NCBI GenBank assembly: GCA_963922455.1
Contig: CAWUIO010000039.1
Span: 1-52,221 of the forward strand
Direction: 5' to 3'
Origin: CAWUIO01 sp963922455
GTDB lineage: Bacteria > Bacteroidota > Bacteroidia > Cytophagales > Microscillaceae
DNA length: 52,221 nucleotides
Shown: positions 33,325-41,680 of the stretch, piece by piece
How the letters are laid out: each line of letters starts with the position of its first letter
How positions within the stretch are numbered: the stretch's first letter is position 1
Program-made: the position numbers and the translations under genes
The notes under the pieces: generated by a model
The model's database searches: none
Told to the model about the DNA's origin: nothing
Seen by the model: only the letters and a program-made list of their open reading frames with translations

Positions 33325-34083
33325 TTAGTTTAGGTCAATCCCCAAATAGTCGCAATATTCCTGCTGTGTACCTATAAAATTAGAAGTAGCCTGGCCCAAC
33401 TCTTCACTGGGTACCCGATTAACCACTAAGGCCTTGCCTCCCTTCTCCACAAAAGCCAGTTTTTCGTAATTGCTAAGCCTGATATTGTAGTTAACCACTA
33501 GGACTCCATTGTAAAGTCTTTCAAGAGTCTGTTCGGAATCAAGTATCTTTTTGTCTTTATCTAAAAACTTAATGTAGGGTGGCTTATCATTTTCTTTGAT
33601 TTTTGTATCATTCAAATAAATCCGTCCTTTGGGAAGTAGATAATTATCTTCACAAGGACTACAACATTTGTCTTCATCATCAGCAAAACACATGATGCAA
33701 GGACAGAAAGATTGCTCGAGGTCAATTAATGCAACTGGCTTAAAAGGGATAAACGCCAGGCTAGGATCTGATACAAGTTGGGGTGAAAATCCCTGTTTTT
33801 GAAGTTTGGTAGTATCCAAATTCCCATTTACACGATTAATGGAATCTCCTATAAAAATCTCATAGGCCTCGGTAAACTCGAGTAACAAATTTGCTTGTAA
33901 GGATACATTTAAGTCTCCTGAGTTAGCTGTTCGGGTAAGTTCTGTCTTATCAAATAAAGAATAGACGGGTAGGGGCTTTTTCTTTTTCTCACAAGAAAAA
34001 ACTACCATAATCAAAGCAGTCAAGACTAGCAATATCTTGCTAGCTTTTAAAGTGGTGCTCATACGTCGCATAAAATAGTTCAT
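33325..34083 (-). CDS. Cys-rich lipoprotein adjoining the CHAT gene
   Basis: About 252 residues from 34083, or 244 from the ATG at 34059 (MSTTLKASKI). A lipobox MVVFSC follows the hydrophobic stretch, then KKKKPLP. The centre has an unusual cluster CPCIMCFADDEDKCCSPC that could bind metal or form disulfides. No family recognised. It lies 40 bp upstream of the CHAT gene on the same strand, probably in one operon. Confidence 0.7.
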   Translation of the reverse strand: MNYFMRRMSTTLKASKILLVLTALIMVVFSCEKKKKPLPVYSLFDKTELTRTANSGDLNVSLQANLLLEFTEAYEIFIGDSINRVNGNLDTTKLQKQGFSPQLVSDPSLAFIPFKPVALIDLEQSFCPCIMCFADDEDKCCSPCEDNYLLPKGRIYLNDTKIKENDKPPYIKFLDKDKKILDSEQTLERLYNGVLVVNYNIRLSNYEKLAFVEKGGKALVVNRVPSEELGQATSNFIGTQQEYCDYLGIDLN

Positions 34084-34476
34084 GAAGATTTGTTGTGTTG
34101 AAATTAAATAAGTGTGAACATTTAATAAAGTAAACCCGCATATTTACATAGAATAGAACCTTGTTAAAAGCTATTGTGTGTGTATAGCAAGGTTTTGTCT
34201 TTTAGTAGCCTAAACCACCAAAAGGTTAATGCCCTATAAGTTATTTAAGATTCTAGTAGACGATTTTTTTTGGAAAAAGCAAATAAGCCTGATGCTTATA
34301 TAGAATATTGTTTCTTACGCCCCTCTTAATTTATTCTAATACCTAAGGGACGTGGAATAAGTAAATTAGGGGTAGAAGAGGTTATCCAAATTTAGCTGCT
34401 TAATCGGATTTGATGCATTTTTTTGCTTTATTGGGCAAAAATTCTGAAACAAGCTAAGCTAATCCACACGAGACCT
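34084..34476. promoter_or_regulatory. Divergent regulatory space with a long imperfect palindrome
   Basis: No gene. CCCCTCTTAATTTATTC (34320-34336) and GAATAAGTAAATTAGGGG (34355-34372) form an inverted repeat about 105 bp before the sigma factor start. It could be an operator for the divergent CHAT and sigma units or an RNA hairpin in the sigma leader. Confidence 0.45.
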
Positions 34477-35076
34477 ATGAGTGATGAGTCAATTATTAAA
34501 GCACTTCTTTCTGGGGACGAAAAGAAAATTCGTGAGGCAAGAACCATCCTTTATAAAAACTTATTAAAGGAGTTTTTCCAAAAAACCTGCCGTAAATACT
34601 CTGGTCTGAGCCGAGAAGATGTAGAGGAAACCTTTATCGATGCGTTTTTGGATTTAGTAAGTAATATCCAAAATGAGCAATTTGAAGGTAGGTCCAAAAT
34701 AAGCACCTACTTCTCAACTATCCTAAACCGTAAGTGCAGTAAGAAAGCCGATCGGGAAAAAGCTAAGGGCTTTGCCCACTCAATTAGCCTGGAAGGTGTG
34801 TTATTCAACATGAATTTAAATATTCCCTCCTTTCTCAAGCTAACCTTTGAACAAGAACGGGAACAAAACATATTGAAAGCCCTTTACCAAGCCATGGAAG
34901 CACTCAATGACAAGTGCCGGGGCTTGTTACGTGACTTTTACTATGATAAGCTGTCGCAAAAAGAACTAGCTATTAAGTGGGAGTACAAAGATGAAAATAC
35001 TGTGAAAGTCACCCTAAACAGGTGCCGTAATAAGCTTAAAGATATAATAGGGCCCCTTTTGGATGGTTTAATTTGA
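34477..35076 (+). CDS. ECF-like RNA polymerase sigma factor
   Basis: About 199 residues from the ATG at 34477 (MSDESIIKALLSGDE), the natural start of this group; the frame is open from 34423. Region 2 includes GRSKISTYFSTILNRKCSKKA; region 4 has QELAIKWEYKDENTVKVTL-type HTH residues near the C-terminus. It overlaps the next gene by 4 bp, the usual sigma/anti-sigma arrangement. Its promoters are unknown, but the divergent CHAT-lipoprotein operon is a candidate. Confidence 0.88.
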   Translation: MSDESIIKALLSGDEKKIREARTILYKNLLKEFFQKTCRKYSGLSREDVEETFIDAFLDLVSNIQNEQFEGRSKISTYFSTILNRKCSKKADREKAKGFAHSISLEGVLFNMNLNIPSFLKLTFEQEREQNILKALYQAMEALNDKCRGLLRDFYYDKLSQKELAIKWEYKDENTVKVTLNRCRNKLKDIIGPLLDGLI

Positions 35077-35843
35077 AATACGACGATATGGATTTTTCGG
35101 AAGATTATATTGGTGCCTTCCTCAATCACCAACTAGATAAACAAGCTGCCCAAGAATTTGAAAATCATCTCCGTCAAAGCCCCGAACTACAAAAAAAAGT
35201 AGAAAGGCAAATTATGGCCCGTCTCTCGGTAGAGATCCACGGAAGAAAGGCCGTCCGGGAAGATTTAAAGGAAATTCATAATCAGTACGTCAAGGGGGGG
35301 AAAGTAAAGCGAATGACTTTTTACTGGGGGATTGCTGCCTCCATTTCGGCAATTCTCGCAATCATGGCTTACCTAGGTTCCAGGCCTGCGCCTGTGAATA
35401 ACCAAGAGCTTTTTGCGGCTTATTTTGAACCCATACAACAAAAGGTGCTATTTAATACCAGCCGTAGAGGATCGGATGAAGAATCAAGGAATTTCTCCGA
35501 AATCTGGAAAAACGTAGAAGAGAATTTTAACACGGCTGATTACCAAGCTGCCAAACAAGTCCTAGATTCCCTGATCCTAGATACTTCTTTTGAAAATAGA
35601 GCCGATATTCGATTGGCCCGCGCCTGGATTTACCTGCAAGAAAAAGACACCCGAAACGCTATTGAGATTTTAGAAAAGCTGAACAGCTTCTCGTTTCAAT
35701 ATCACCGCAATTGGTTTCTCGCTCTGGCTTATCTACAAGATAATAGTAAGGAAAAAGCTCAAAATATGCTCCTTAAAGTAAGCCAAAATACCGGAAGTCC
35801 CTATCACAAAGCAGCCTTTGAATTGCACAGAAAACTTGAATAA
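35073..35843 (+). CDS. Membrane protein with anti-sigma-like N-terminus and periplasmic TPR region
   Basis: 251-256 residues. It starts either at the TTG at 35073, overlapping the sigma stop, or at the ATG at 35088. The first 80 residues (FLNHQLDKQAAQEFENHLRQ) resemble the helical anti-sigma N-terminal segment. One membrane helix follows (FYWGIAASISAILAIMAYL), then an exported C-terminal region of TPR-like helices. It probably holds the sigma factor at the membrane. That role is inferred from position and topology. Confidence 0.75.
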   Translation: MKYDDMDFSEDYIGAFLNHQLDKQAAQEFENHLRQSPELQKKVERQIMARLSVEIHGRKAVREDLKEIHNQYVKGGKVKRMTFYWGIAASISAILAIMAYLGSRPAPVNNQELFAAYFEPIQQKVLFNTSRRGSDEESRNFSEIWKNVEENFNTADYQAAKQVLDSLILDTSFENRADIRLARAWIYLQEKDTRNAIEILEKLNSFSFQYHRNWFLALAYLQDNSKEKAQNMLLKVSQNTGSPYHKAAFELHRKLE

Positions 35844-36056
35844 ATACAATAATATATTGATTTAGTTTAAAACAAGGTTAAACTCAAGCGGCCCTAAATT
35901 CCTTTTTGCCTAAACTCCGTTAACGAAGCATCCCTTCCTCCTACCCATAGGTAAAGAATCTTTCTTTTTAACCATCCTGACAAAACAAAATTTTGATATG
36001 GGACAGGAATAAGAAAGAAAAAGGAAATATGTAATTCAAACTAAAATAGGGACATT

Positions 36057-36539
36057 ATGCAACTATTAAATCTAACCCAGCAGTTTATTGCGAAAATTAA
36101 AGGACTACAAAATCAATTTCCGGAGCGCGTAATGAGCTATGCTCCGGTATGTGAACTACAAAAAAAAGAAGTCGAAGAAGCGCTCAATCTAGACATTCCC
36201 CTGGAATTAAGCGAAATATTTCAATTTAGTAATGGCTTACAATGGGACGGTATGGAGCTTTTGGGTTTGTCCAATCCCAAACTGGACGACCTGCTTGATG
36301 AAAACCTAGCGTATAGAGCATTTTCAGGCCGGACAAAAGAGAAACTTGTCATTTTCATGAGAGACGGGCAAGGGGGCTATTTTGCTTATTCCCAAGATGA
36401 AGATGCATCCGTTTATTATATTCCGGATATCCTAGATGCTCAACCTGAGTTTTGGGCGGTATCCCTGCATTCTTTTTTCGAGATGCTTTCAGAAAGCCTT
36501 AAGCTAGAGTACGGAGGGCAAAGACCTTTGCGGGCTTAA
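36057..36539 (+). CDS. SMI1/KNR4 (SUKH) family protein
   Basis: 160 residues with the SUKH pattern: IPLELSEIFQFSNGLQWDG, then ELLGLSNPKLDDL and RDGQGGYFAYSQDEDASVYYI, and a C-terminal FWAVSLHSFFEML. Many bacterial SUKH proteins are immunity proteins against polymorphic toxins; no toxin gene is visible nearby, so the role is open. Single gene with its own terminator. Confidence 0.78.
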   Translation: MQLLNLTQQFIAKIKGLQNQFPERVMSYAPVCELQKKEVEEALNLDIPLELSEIFQFSNGLQWDGMELLGLSNPKLDDLLDENLAYRAFSGRTKEKLVIFMRDGQGGYFAYSQDEDASVYYIPDILDAQPEFWAVSLHSFFEMLSESLKLEYGGQRPLRA

Positions 36540-36567
36540 TGTGCCACCCTTGTAAAGCCTGTGCCAA

Positions 36568-36620
36568 GAAGTCTGGTGCTTAGTACAGCGTATCGCTCTG
36601 TACGGCTCATTTGGACTTCT
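36568..36620 (+). other. Nested inverted repeat downstream of the SUKH gene
   Basis: The outer arms AGAAGTC (36568) and GACTTCT (to 36620) enclose a strong inner hairpin GTACAGCG/CGCTCTGTAC. Possibly a structured 3' RNA or part of a mobile repeat; no copy elsewhere in the window. Confidence 0.45.
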
Positions 36621-36656
36621 ACAAATTCTTGTGATGTTTAATTTGAGTTGGTAAAT

Positions 36657-36682
36657 ACCCACTTTATAAAGGTGGGTTTTTC
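36657..36682 (+). terminator. Rho-independent terminator
   Basis: ACCCAC and GTGGGT around TTTATAAAG, followed by TTTTTC; it serves the SUKH gene. Confidence 0.7.
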
Positions 36683-36731
36683 TATATAGAAGTGCCTTAG
36701 GCTCGGGTATTTCTGAGTAAATTACTCAATT

Positions 36732-36863
36732 GGCTTAGGGATGGAGCGGCCTGTTTGAGCTCGCCGCTGGTCTTAGCGTTAGCCAGCGAGTAGCGAGAGC
36801 CCGACCCGCGCCGGCACATTTGTTCATTTGAAATTCCCGAGGTAATAGCGCGGGAAAGCCCCC
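36732..36863 (+). repeat. Dispersed structured element E10 (132 bp, subfamily II)
   Basis: Ends GGCTTAGGGATGGAGCGG and GCGGGAAAGCCCCC. Inner hairpin CGCTGG/CCAGCG, stem CCCGCGC/GCGCGGG, box GCGAGAGC. It ends 6 bp from the stop of the next gene, between convergent genes. Confidence 0.9.
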
Positions 36864-36869
36864 GAAAAA

Positions 36870-37310
36870 TTAAATCGGATATACCAAGAGCAAGTAAAAT
36901 ATCAAAAGCATACGAAGTGACCAGGCCGCGGTACGGCCCCAATTGATTTGCAAAAGGCGCTTGATATGACTGGTCTGAAAGTCTTGGCTCAGTTGATTGT
37001 GCACCGGAATTGCTAAGAAAAAGGTTAAGTACCAAGCCATGAGGCAAAACGATAATAACATGTAAGAAGACCAGAGGGGTAGGTGAGGAGACGAAAAAAA
37101 GAGTAGCGCAATACTTAATGACAGCTCTAAGAGCATGGGTATGGCTACAATCCAAGTGATGCGCTCGGAGTGAAAGCTATGAAAAGAATGGAAATTTTTT
37201 TTGGAAAGAAACTCAAACGCGGGATAGTGGACAATTTGGATGGTCCAGATCAGACCGGTAAGGTAGGCACTGAGTACTAAGTTTGCTAGTAAAATGTAAA
37301 ACACGTTCAT
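36870..37310 (-). CDS. Hypothetical four-helix membrane protein
   Basis: 146 residues with four hydrophobic segments. The motif TGLIWTIQIVHYPAFEFL and then HSFHSERITWIVAIPMLLEL recalls small membrane proteins of the DUF1772-like kind, but the assignment is weak. Start is the ATG at 37310. No operon partner; coaE lies 49 bp upstream on the same strand. Confidence 0.65.
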   Translation of the reverse strand: MNVFYILLANLVLSAYLTGLIWTIQIVHYPAFEFLSKKNFHSFHSFHSERITWIVAIPMLLELSLSIALLFFSSPHLPLWSSYMLLSFCLMAWYLTFFLAIPVHNQLSQDFQTSHIKRLLQINWGRTAAWSLRMLLIFYLLLVYPI

Positions 37311-37359
37311 ACTTTAATAACTTAGCAAGAAAGCGCATTGTTTGTCTGCCAGATAAGTT

Positions 37360-37986
37360 TTAAGCTCTTTTTAGGCTTAGAAATTTCTGGTGAAGATCCA
37401 AGACTTGCTGCGTTACCAAGCGACTTCCATCATTGTAGACTACAAAATCGGCCCGTTTCAATTTTTCTTCCTCGGGCATCTGCTTACTCATAATCGCTTT
37501 GATCTCCTCTAAGCTTCGTTGGGGGTCTCTTTTTTGTACTCGGGTTACCCGTACATTTTCGGGGGCATAGACCGTAATTACGTGGTCCAGGCTTTTGAAA
37601 CGCCCTGATTCAAACATGAGGGCAGCTTCATTGAGCAAGTAGGGATAGGCTTTGTGAATACCTACCCACTCGACAAAGTCTTGGCCTACCCGGGGGTGTA
37701 CCAGGGCATTGAGTTGTTTGACCCGGTCTTCTTGGTTGAAAACCTGAGCGGCCAAATACCGTCGGTCTAGCTCACCCTCAGAAGTGTAAGAGGCTACCCC
37801 AAAAGTCTCTATGATTCCTTCTTTTAACACAGGATCGTGCTGCATCAACCACTTGGCCCTTTGGTCGGCTTCATAGGCCGGGATGCCCAAAACGTGAAAT
37901 ATTTTAGCAATAAGGCTTTTCCCGGAGGCAATCCCTCCGGTGAGTCCGATAAGAAGGGGTTTAGGGAGCGTTTCGGAATGAGACAC
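37360..37986 (-). CDS. coaE: Dephospho-CoA kinase
   Basis: 208 residues from a GTG at 37986 (read as MSHSETLPKPLL). The P-loop GLTGGIASGKS is at about residues 14-24, with ADQRAKWL and later RVQKRDPQRS in the lid. It phosphorylates dephospho-CoA, the last step of CoA synthesis. A longer frame to 38061 exists, but the GTG start gives normal length and a 26-bp overlap with the YbbR gene, consistent with translational coupling. Confidence 0.92.
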   Translation of the reverse strand: MSHSETLPKPLLIGLTGGIASGKSLIAKIFHVLGIPAYEADQRAKWLMQHDPVLKEGIIETFGVASYTSEGELDRRYLAAQVFNQEDRVKQLNALVHPRVGQDFVEWVGIHKAYPYLLNEAALMFESGRFKSLDHVITVYAPENVRVTRVQKRDPQRSLEEIKAIMSKQMPEEEKLKRADFVVYNDGSRLVTQQVLDLHQKFLSLKRA

Positions 37987-38989
37987 GTTTGGTAAATTTA
38001 ATATCACGGTGAGGAATAATACCTGGCTTCTTAGCGATCTGTAAAGGAATGGTAGAATCAAGAGGGTTCAGGTTGCTGAAGTCGGCTAGTAGCTGAAAAT
38101 CCTTGGCGCCTACTTGGCCCATACGGCTTTTGGCCACTAAGCAACTCAAAGAAGCCTTACGTGCCAAAGTAGGCATCACCCGGGTACTATCGCTAGGTAA
38201 GTTGGCCCATTCAATGGATACTTGCAAATTTTTGGGCAAGAACTCATCAATTTGAAAGCGGATCTTGACTTCATTTTCATCTTTCTTAACCAATTCTCCC
38301 CCGTGTTTGATCCGTAGGTCCAGGGGAATGCTTTGGGTGTAGTTTTTTTGAATAGTCTGTCCAGGCAAGCGAATATAAAAGGGATCTGGGATTTGACTGA
38401 CGAGGTTCTTTGGGCCGGTCAGGGCGACTTGTCGAGGACTTATTTGAACAGGGGAGACAATCCGGTAATTGGGGGGGAGCTTTACCCGGGCACTGTCCAG
38501 CTTGAGGTTAACAATACGGTTATGGATACGGTCGATGGCTAGGTTGATGGTATCGGTCAGGATATCTTCCAGTCGTACATCGGTGAGTACATCAACAACG
38601 TTTCGTTTTAACTGCGGCCCCAGTATAAAGCTTGGGCTTGTATTGCCCGATTGTGAGCTTTTAATCCGATAAACAATGGGCTTTTGCTTAATATGCAATT
38701 TCTTTTTAAGGATTTGCCAGCCATTGCCTTTCACATTAAGCAAAATATAATTGGGTAGGGGGGTGAGGGCAATAAATTCTTTTTGGTCGTAGTCAAATTG
38801 GATCGGGTAGCGGATTGTCTCCGTTTGCTCTTTATTGAGGGCATTAAAAAACCAAAGGAGGGTGGCCCCTAATACACAATATAAAAATACCTGCACATTC
38901 TTCTTATTAAAGTGCAGGAGTAAATAAGCCAGCCGATTGGTGGATTTTCGCAGAAAATTTGTACGTCGGCCTATGACTGTCTTATTCAC
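37961..38989 (-). CDS. YbbR-like domain protein
   Basis: 342 residues. A membrane helix at about residues 32-52 (VQVFLYCVLGATLLWFFNAL) is followed by an exported beta-rich region of YbbR repeats. Known YbbR proteins affect c-di-AMP cyclase in other phyla; here the neighbours are yajC upstream (4-bp overlap) and coaE downstream (26-bp overlap), a tight operon often seen in Bacteroidota. Confidence 0.85.
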   Translation of the reverse strand: MNKTVIGRRTNFLRKSTNRLAYLLLHFNKKNVQVFLYCVLGATLLWFFNALNKEQTETIRYPIQFDYDQKEFIALTPLPNYILLNVKGNGWQILKKKLHIKQKPIVYRIKSSQSGNTSPSFILGPQLKRNVVDVLTDVRLEDILTDTINLAIDRIHNRIVNLKLDSARVKLPPNYRIVSPVQISPRQVALTGPKNLVSQIPDPFYIRLPGQTIQKNYTQSIPLDLRIKHGGELVKKDENEVKIRFQIDEFLPKNLQVSIEWANLPSDSTRVMPTLARKASLSCLVAKSRMGQVGAKDFQLLADFSNLNPLDSTIPLQIAKKPGIIPHRDIKFTKRVSFRNAP

Positions 38990-39309
38990 GTGTTTGATTC
39001 ATTGAGAGAATTTTGAATTCGTTGGCTTGCTTCTAGTGAGATAGAAGCTTTGTCAAAAGTAAGCTTCGTACTTTTATCGACCAGTATGGTAACGGTAAGC
39101 TCATCAACGGCATGTACTTTACCGTGCAGGCCGCCGATGGTGACGACCTGGTCGCCTTTGTTGATCGAGTCAATAAAGCTCTTTTGGTCTTTTTGTTTTT
39201 TTTGTTGCGGCCGTATCATAAAAAAATACATAACGATTACCACGCCAACCATGGTAACCATAAAGGGGATCTGGCTCCCTCCGGCCGCTTGCAATAGGAT
39301 GAAGTTCAT
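38986..39309 (-). CDS. yajC: Preprotein translocase accessory subunit YajC
   Basis: 107 residues: one N-terminal membrane helix (FMVTMVGVVIVMYFFMI) followed directly by RPQQKKQKDQ and the conserved GDQVVTIGGLHGKV. This is the YajC signature. It associates with SecDF at the Sec translocon. It overlaps the ybbR gene by 4 bp. Confidence 0.95.
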   Translation of the reverse strand: MNFILLQAAGGSQIPFMVTMVGVVIVMYFFMIRPQQKKQKDQKSFIDSINKGDQVVTIGGLHGKVHAVDELTVTILVDKSTKLTFDKASISLEASQRIQNSLNESNT

Positions 39310-39338
39310 CTTGTCTTGTGTAGTTTTAAGGGTCTAAA

Positions 39339-39361
39339 CCCGAAAAGGAATTCTTTTCGGG
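39339..39361 (-). terminator. Terminator-like hairpin between DUF1573 and yajC
   Basis: CCCGAAAAG and CTTTTCGGG form a perfect 9-bp stem around a 5-nt loop; on the minus strand it is followed only by TTTAG, so termination may be partial. Confidence 0.5.
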
Positions 39362-39383
39362 ATAGATAAAGGCAATAATGATT

Positions 39384-39896
39384 TTATTGATTGTTACGAG
39401 GACCTTTCATATCTAACATTTGTTTAACCGTACCTTTTAGGTATAAAACGGTTACCTCCGGTTGGGTATTCGCATTGATACGGATGGATTTATTGGTGAT
39501 ACCGGGGCGGCCTTGGCTATTAAACTCAACGGCAATAGTTCCCGTTTCACCAGGAGCGATAGGCTCACGCGGAAAAGTGGGGATGGTACACCCACACGAT
39601 GCCCGGGCCGTATCAATTACCAAGGGGGCTTCCCCGGTGTTGGTAAATATAAAATCGTGTTTTACAATTTCTCCTTCATTGGTCGTACCGAAGTCAAATT
39701 CAATCTCCTCAAAAGACATTACCGGTAGGTTTCCATCTTGGGCAGTGGCATCAGGGGTGGTTTCATCAGAAGCATTTTCAACGCTTACCAAGGTAGCTTC
39801 TTCCTGGCTGCTTTGTGCTGAATCTTCTTGAGAATTGTCACAAGCAAATACCAATAGCAAGGAACAGGTTCCAAATAAGATAAATAACTTATTCAT
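39384..39896 (-). CDS. DUF1573 lipoprotein
   Basis: 170 residues with a lipobox (LLLVFAC, Cys19), an acidic Ser/Thr-rich spacer, and a DUF1573 Ig-like domain: FDFGTTNEGEIVKHDF, FTNTGEAPLVI, ASCGCTIPTFP, and IAPGETGTIAVEFNSQGR. An envelope protein very common in Bacteroidota, function unknown. It is the first gene on the yajC-ybbR-coaE strand. Confidence 0.92.
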   Translation of the reverse strand: MNKLFILFGTCSLLLVFACDNSQEDSAQSSQEEATLVSVENASDETTPDATAQDGNLPVMSFEEIEFDFGTTNEGEIVKHDFIFTNTGEAPLVIDTARASCGCTIPTFPREPIAPGETGTIAVEFNSQGRPGITNKSIRINANTQPEVTVLYLKGTVKQMLDMKGPRNNQ

Positions 39897-40002
39897 ATCT
39901 ATGGATGGTTAAAATGAGAGTTCTAAACAAAATTACGAATTAATGCCCTAATTTTTGATCATTGGGAGGCTTTTCCCAAGTTAATGGGGCAAATCAGAGG
40001 GA

Positions 40003-41004
40003 TTACAGGTTTTGAATGATGTTTTCGGCAAACTGTGTGGTGTTAGACTTACCCCCTAAGTCACCCGTACATAATTCAGGCTGTTCTAGGGTTTTAAATA
40101 AGGCCTTTTCTACTCGTTCGGCAATATCAGTTAATTGCATGTGGTGGAGCATCATAATCGAGGAGCGGATCAGGGCCGTGGGGTTGGCGATTCCTTTCCC
40201 GGCAATGTCGGGAGCTGTACCGTGTACTGCTTCAAAAATGGCAATATCTTTCCCAATATTCGCTCCGGGCACCACACCCAGCCCACCCACTAGGCCTGCG
40301 CACAAGTCGGATAAAATATCCCCAAACAAGTTTGAAGTAACAATGACATCATAGCGCTCTGGATAGAGTACCAACTGCATAGCCATGTTATCAATGATCT
40401 TATCCTCAAAGGTGATTTCTGTATACTCGGCCGCATAATGATGGCCCGCTTCCAAAAGCAAACGACCAGCTTGCTTCAGAATGTTGGCCTTATGCACCAA
40501 GGTTACCTTGTTTCTACCATTATCTCGGGCAAATTGGAAAGCCGCTTGCAAAATACGCATAGAGCCCGCTTCGGTTATCCGGCTTATAGCATCCGATATT
40601 TTTAATCGTTCGTCAAAATACTCGAGCCCCGAGTACAAGCCCTCTGTATTTTCTCTAAAAATAACCAAATCTACGCCCTCATACCGGGATTTGACGCCCG
40701 GAATGGTTTTACAAGGCCTCACATTGGCATAGAGCTCAAACTTTTGGCGAAGGCTCACATTCACACTCTTAAATCCACTGCCCACTGGGGTCTCAGCTGG
40801 CCCTTTTAAGGCGATACGGTTGGTCTCGATCGACTGGATTAAAGCCTCCGGAATAAGGCTACCACTTTGCTCAAGAGCCGTTTTACCAATGATTTGTTCA
40901 TCCCAATGTATATCGGCACCGGCAGTGTGTAATACCTTTTTTACCGCTTCTACGATCTCAGGGCCTATACCATCTCCAGGGATGAGGGTGACAGAATGTG
41001 ACAT
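40003..41004 (-). CDS. NAD-dependent isocitrate dehydrogenase
   Basis: 333 residues. IPGDGIGPEIVEAV at the N-terminus, the substrate-binding serine/arginine region SVNVSLRQKFELYANVRP, IFRENTEGLYSG, and the metal-binding Asp in VTSNLFGDILSDL. EAVHGTAPDIAGKGIANP is the NAD region. Sequence favours the NAD-type isocitrate dehydrogenase over isopropylmalate dehydrogenase, with no leu genes around. It converts isocitrate to 2-oxoglutarate in the TCA cycle. Confidence 0.88.
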   Translation of the reverse strand: MSHSVTLIPGDGIGPEIVEAVKKVLHTAGADIHWDEQIIGKTALEQSGSLIPEALIQSIETNRIALKGPAETPVGSGFKSVNVSLRQKFELYANVRPCKTIPGVKSRYEGVDLVIFRENTEGLYSGLEYFDERLKISDAISRITEAGSMRILQAAFQFARDNGRNKVTLVHKANILKQAGRLLLEAGHHYAAEYTEITFEDKIIDNMAMQLVLYPERYDVIVTSNLFGDILSDLCAGLVGGLGVVPGANIGKDIAIFEAVHGTAPDIAGKGIANPTALIRSSIMMLHHMQLTDIAERVEKALFKTLEQPELCTGDLGGKSNTTQFAENIIQNL

Positions 41005-41064
41005 ATTTATTTAACTTGGCTAGATGTTAAGGAAGCGTACAGCGTTTGAGCCCCTTGTAAAAAA

Positions 41065-41361
41065 TCAGGATTTGTGCTTCGTATTTTCAATTTCTTCAAA
41101 AATCTCCTTTAATTGATCCTGCAGCATTTGCGCCTCTTTTTCAACATTGTCGACCAATTCTCTCCCTTCAGATTTGGCATCATTTTCAAAAAACTGCTTC
41201 TTCTCGGTGAGATCTTTGAGACGAGCTTGGATTCGGGAAATTTGAAAGGAAATTCGGTCACGGATATCGCGGCCATCACGGGGAGTAAACAAAACTCCCA
41301 TTAAAGATCCCGCTGCTGCCCCGCTAACAAATCCAACTAAAAAACTTGCAACTCTTTTCAT
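41065..41361 (-). CDS. YtxH domain protein
   Basis: 98 residues. The N-terminal glycine-rich hydrophobic segment (ASFLVGFVSGAAAGSLMGVL) followed by FTPRDGRDIRDRI is the YtxH signature; the rest is a charged coiled coil. Small membrane-associated stress protein by family, exact role unknown. Confidence 0.85.
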   Translation of the reverse strand: MKRVASFLVGFVSGAAAGSLMGVLFTPRDGRDIRDRISFQISRIQARLKDLTEKKQFFENDAKSEGRELVDNVEKEAQMLQDQLKEIFEEIENTKHKS

Positions 41362-41489
41362 ATTCTATCAAATCAATAACCGGTGCTAACTGCAATAATA
41401 CGAATATTTCTTTACAGATGCAGATCGTAATTTATATTCACTTTTTTTAACACTTTTTGCTGGCTACCTTGGGCTTACTTGCAGGGTAC

Positions 41490-41622
41490 TTGGGGCTTCC
41501 CCGCGCGATGAACAGAAGTGATTACTTGAACGTTTTTAAGCAGCGCGGGTCGGGCTGTCACTACTCGCCGGCTCCCCACAAAACCCACGGCGGGCTCAAA
41601 CATGCCGTTCCATCCCTAAGCC
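41490..41622 (-). repeat. Dispersed structured element E11 (133 bp, subfamily III)
   Basis: Minus-strand copy with ends GGCTTAGGGATGGAACGG and GGGGAAGCCCCAA. Stem CCCGCGC/GCGCGGG, box GTGACAGC, variable loop about 37 nt. Upstream of the YtxH gene and downstream of nusB. Confidence 0.9.
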
Positions 41623-41680
41623 AAAAAACCAAAAAAATCTGGGATCAATAGCTGAGTCCCACCTTTAAACAATGCCGTGC

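Noticed and set aside
39391..39831. Open frame of 146 codons antisense to the DUF1573 gene
   Set aside because: The opposite strand encodes a clear DUF1573 lipoprotein; the antisense frame has no recognisable features.
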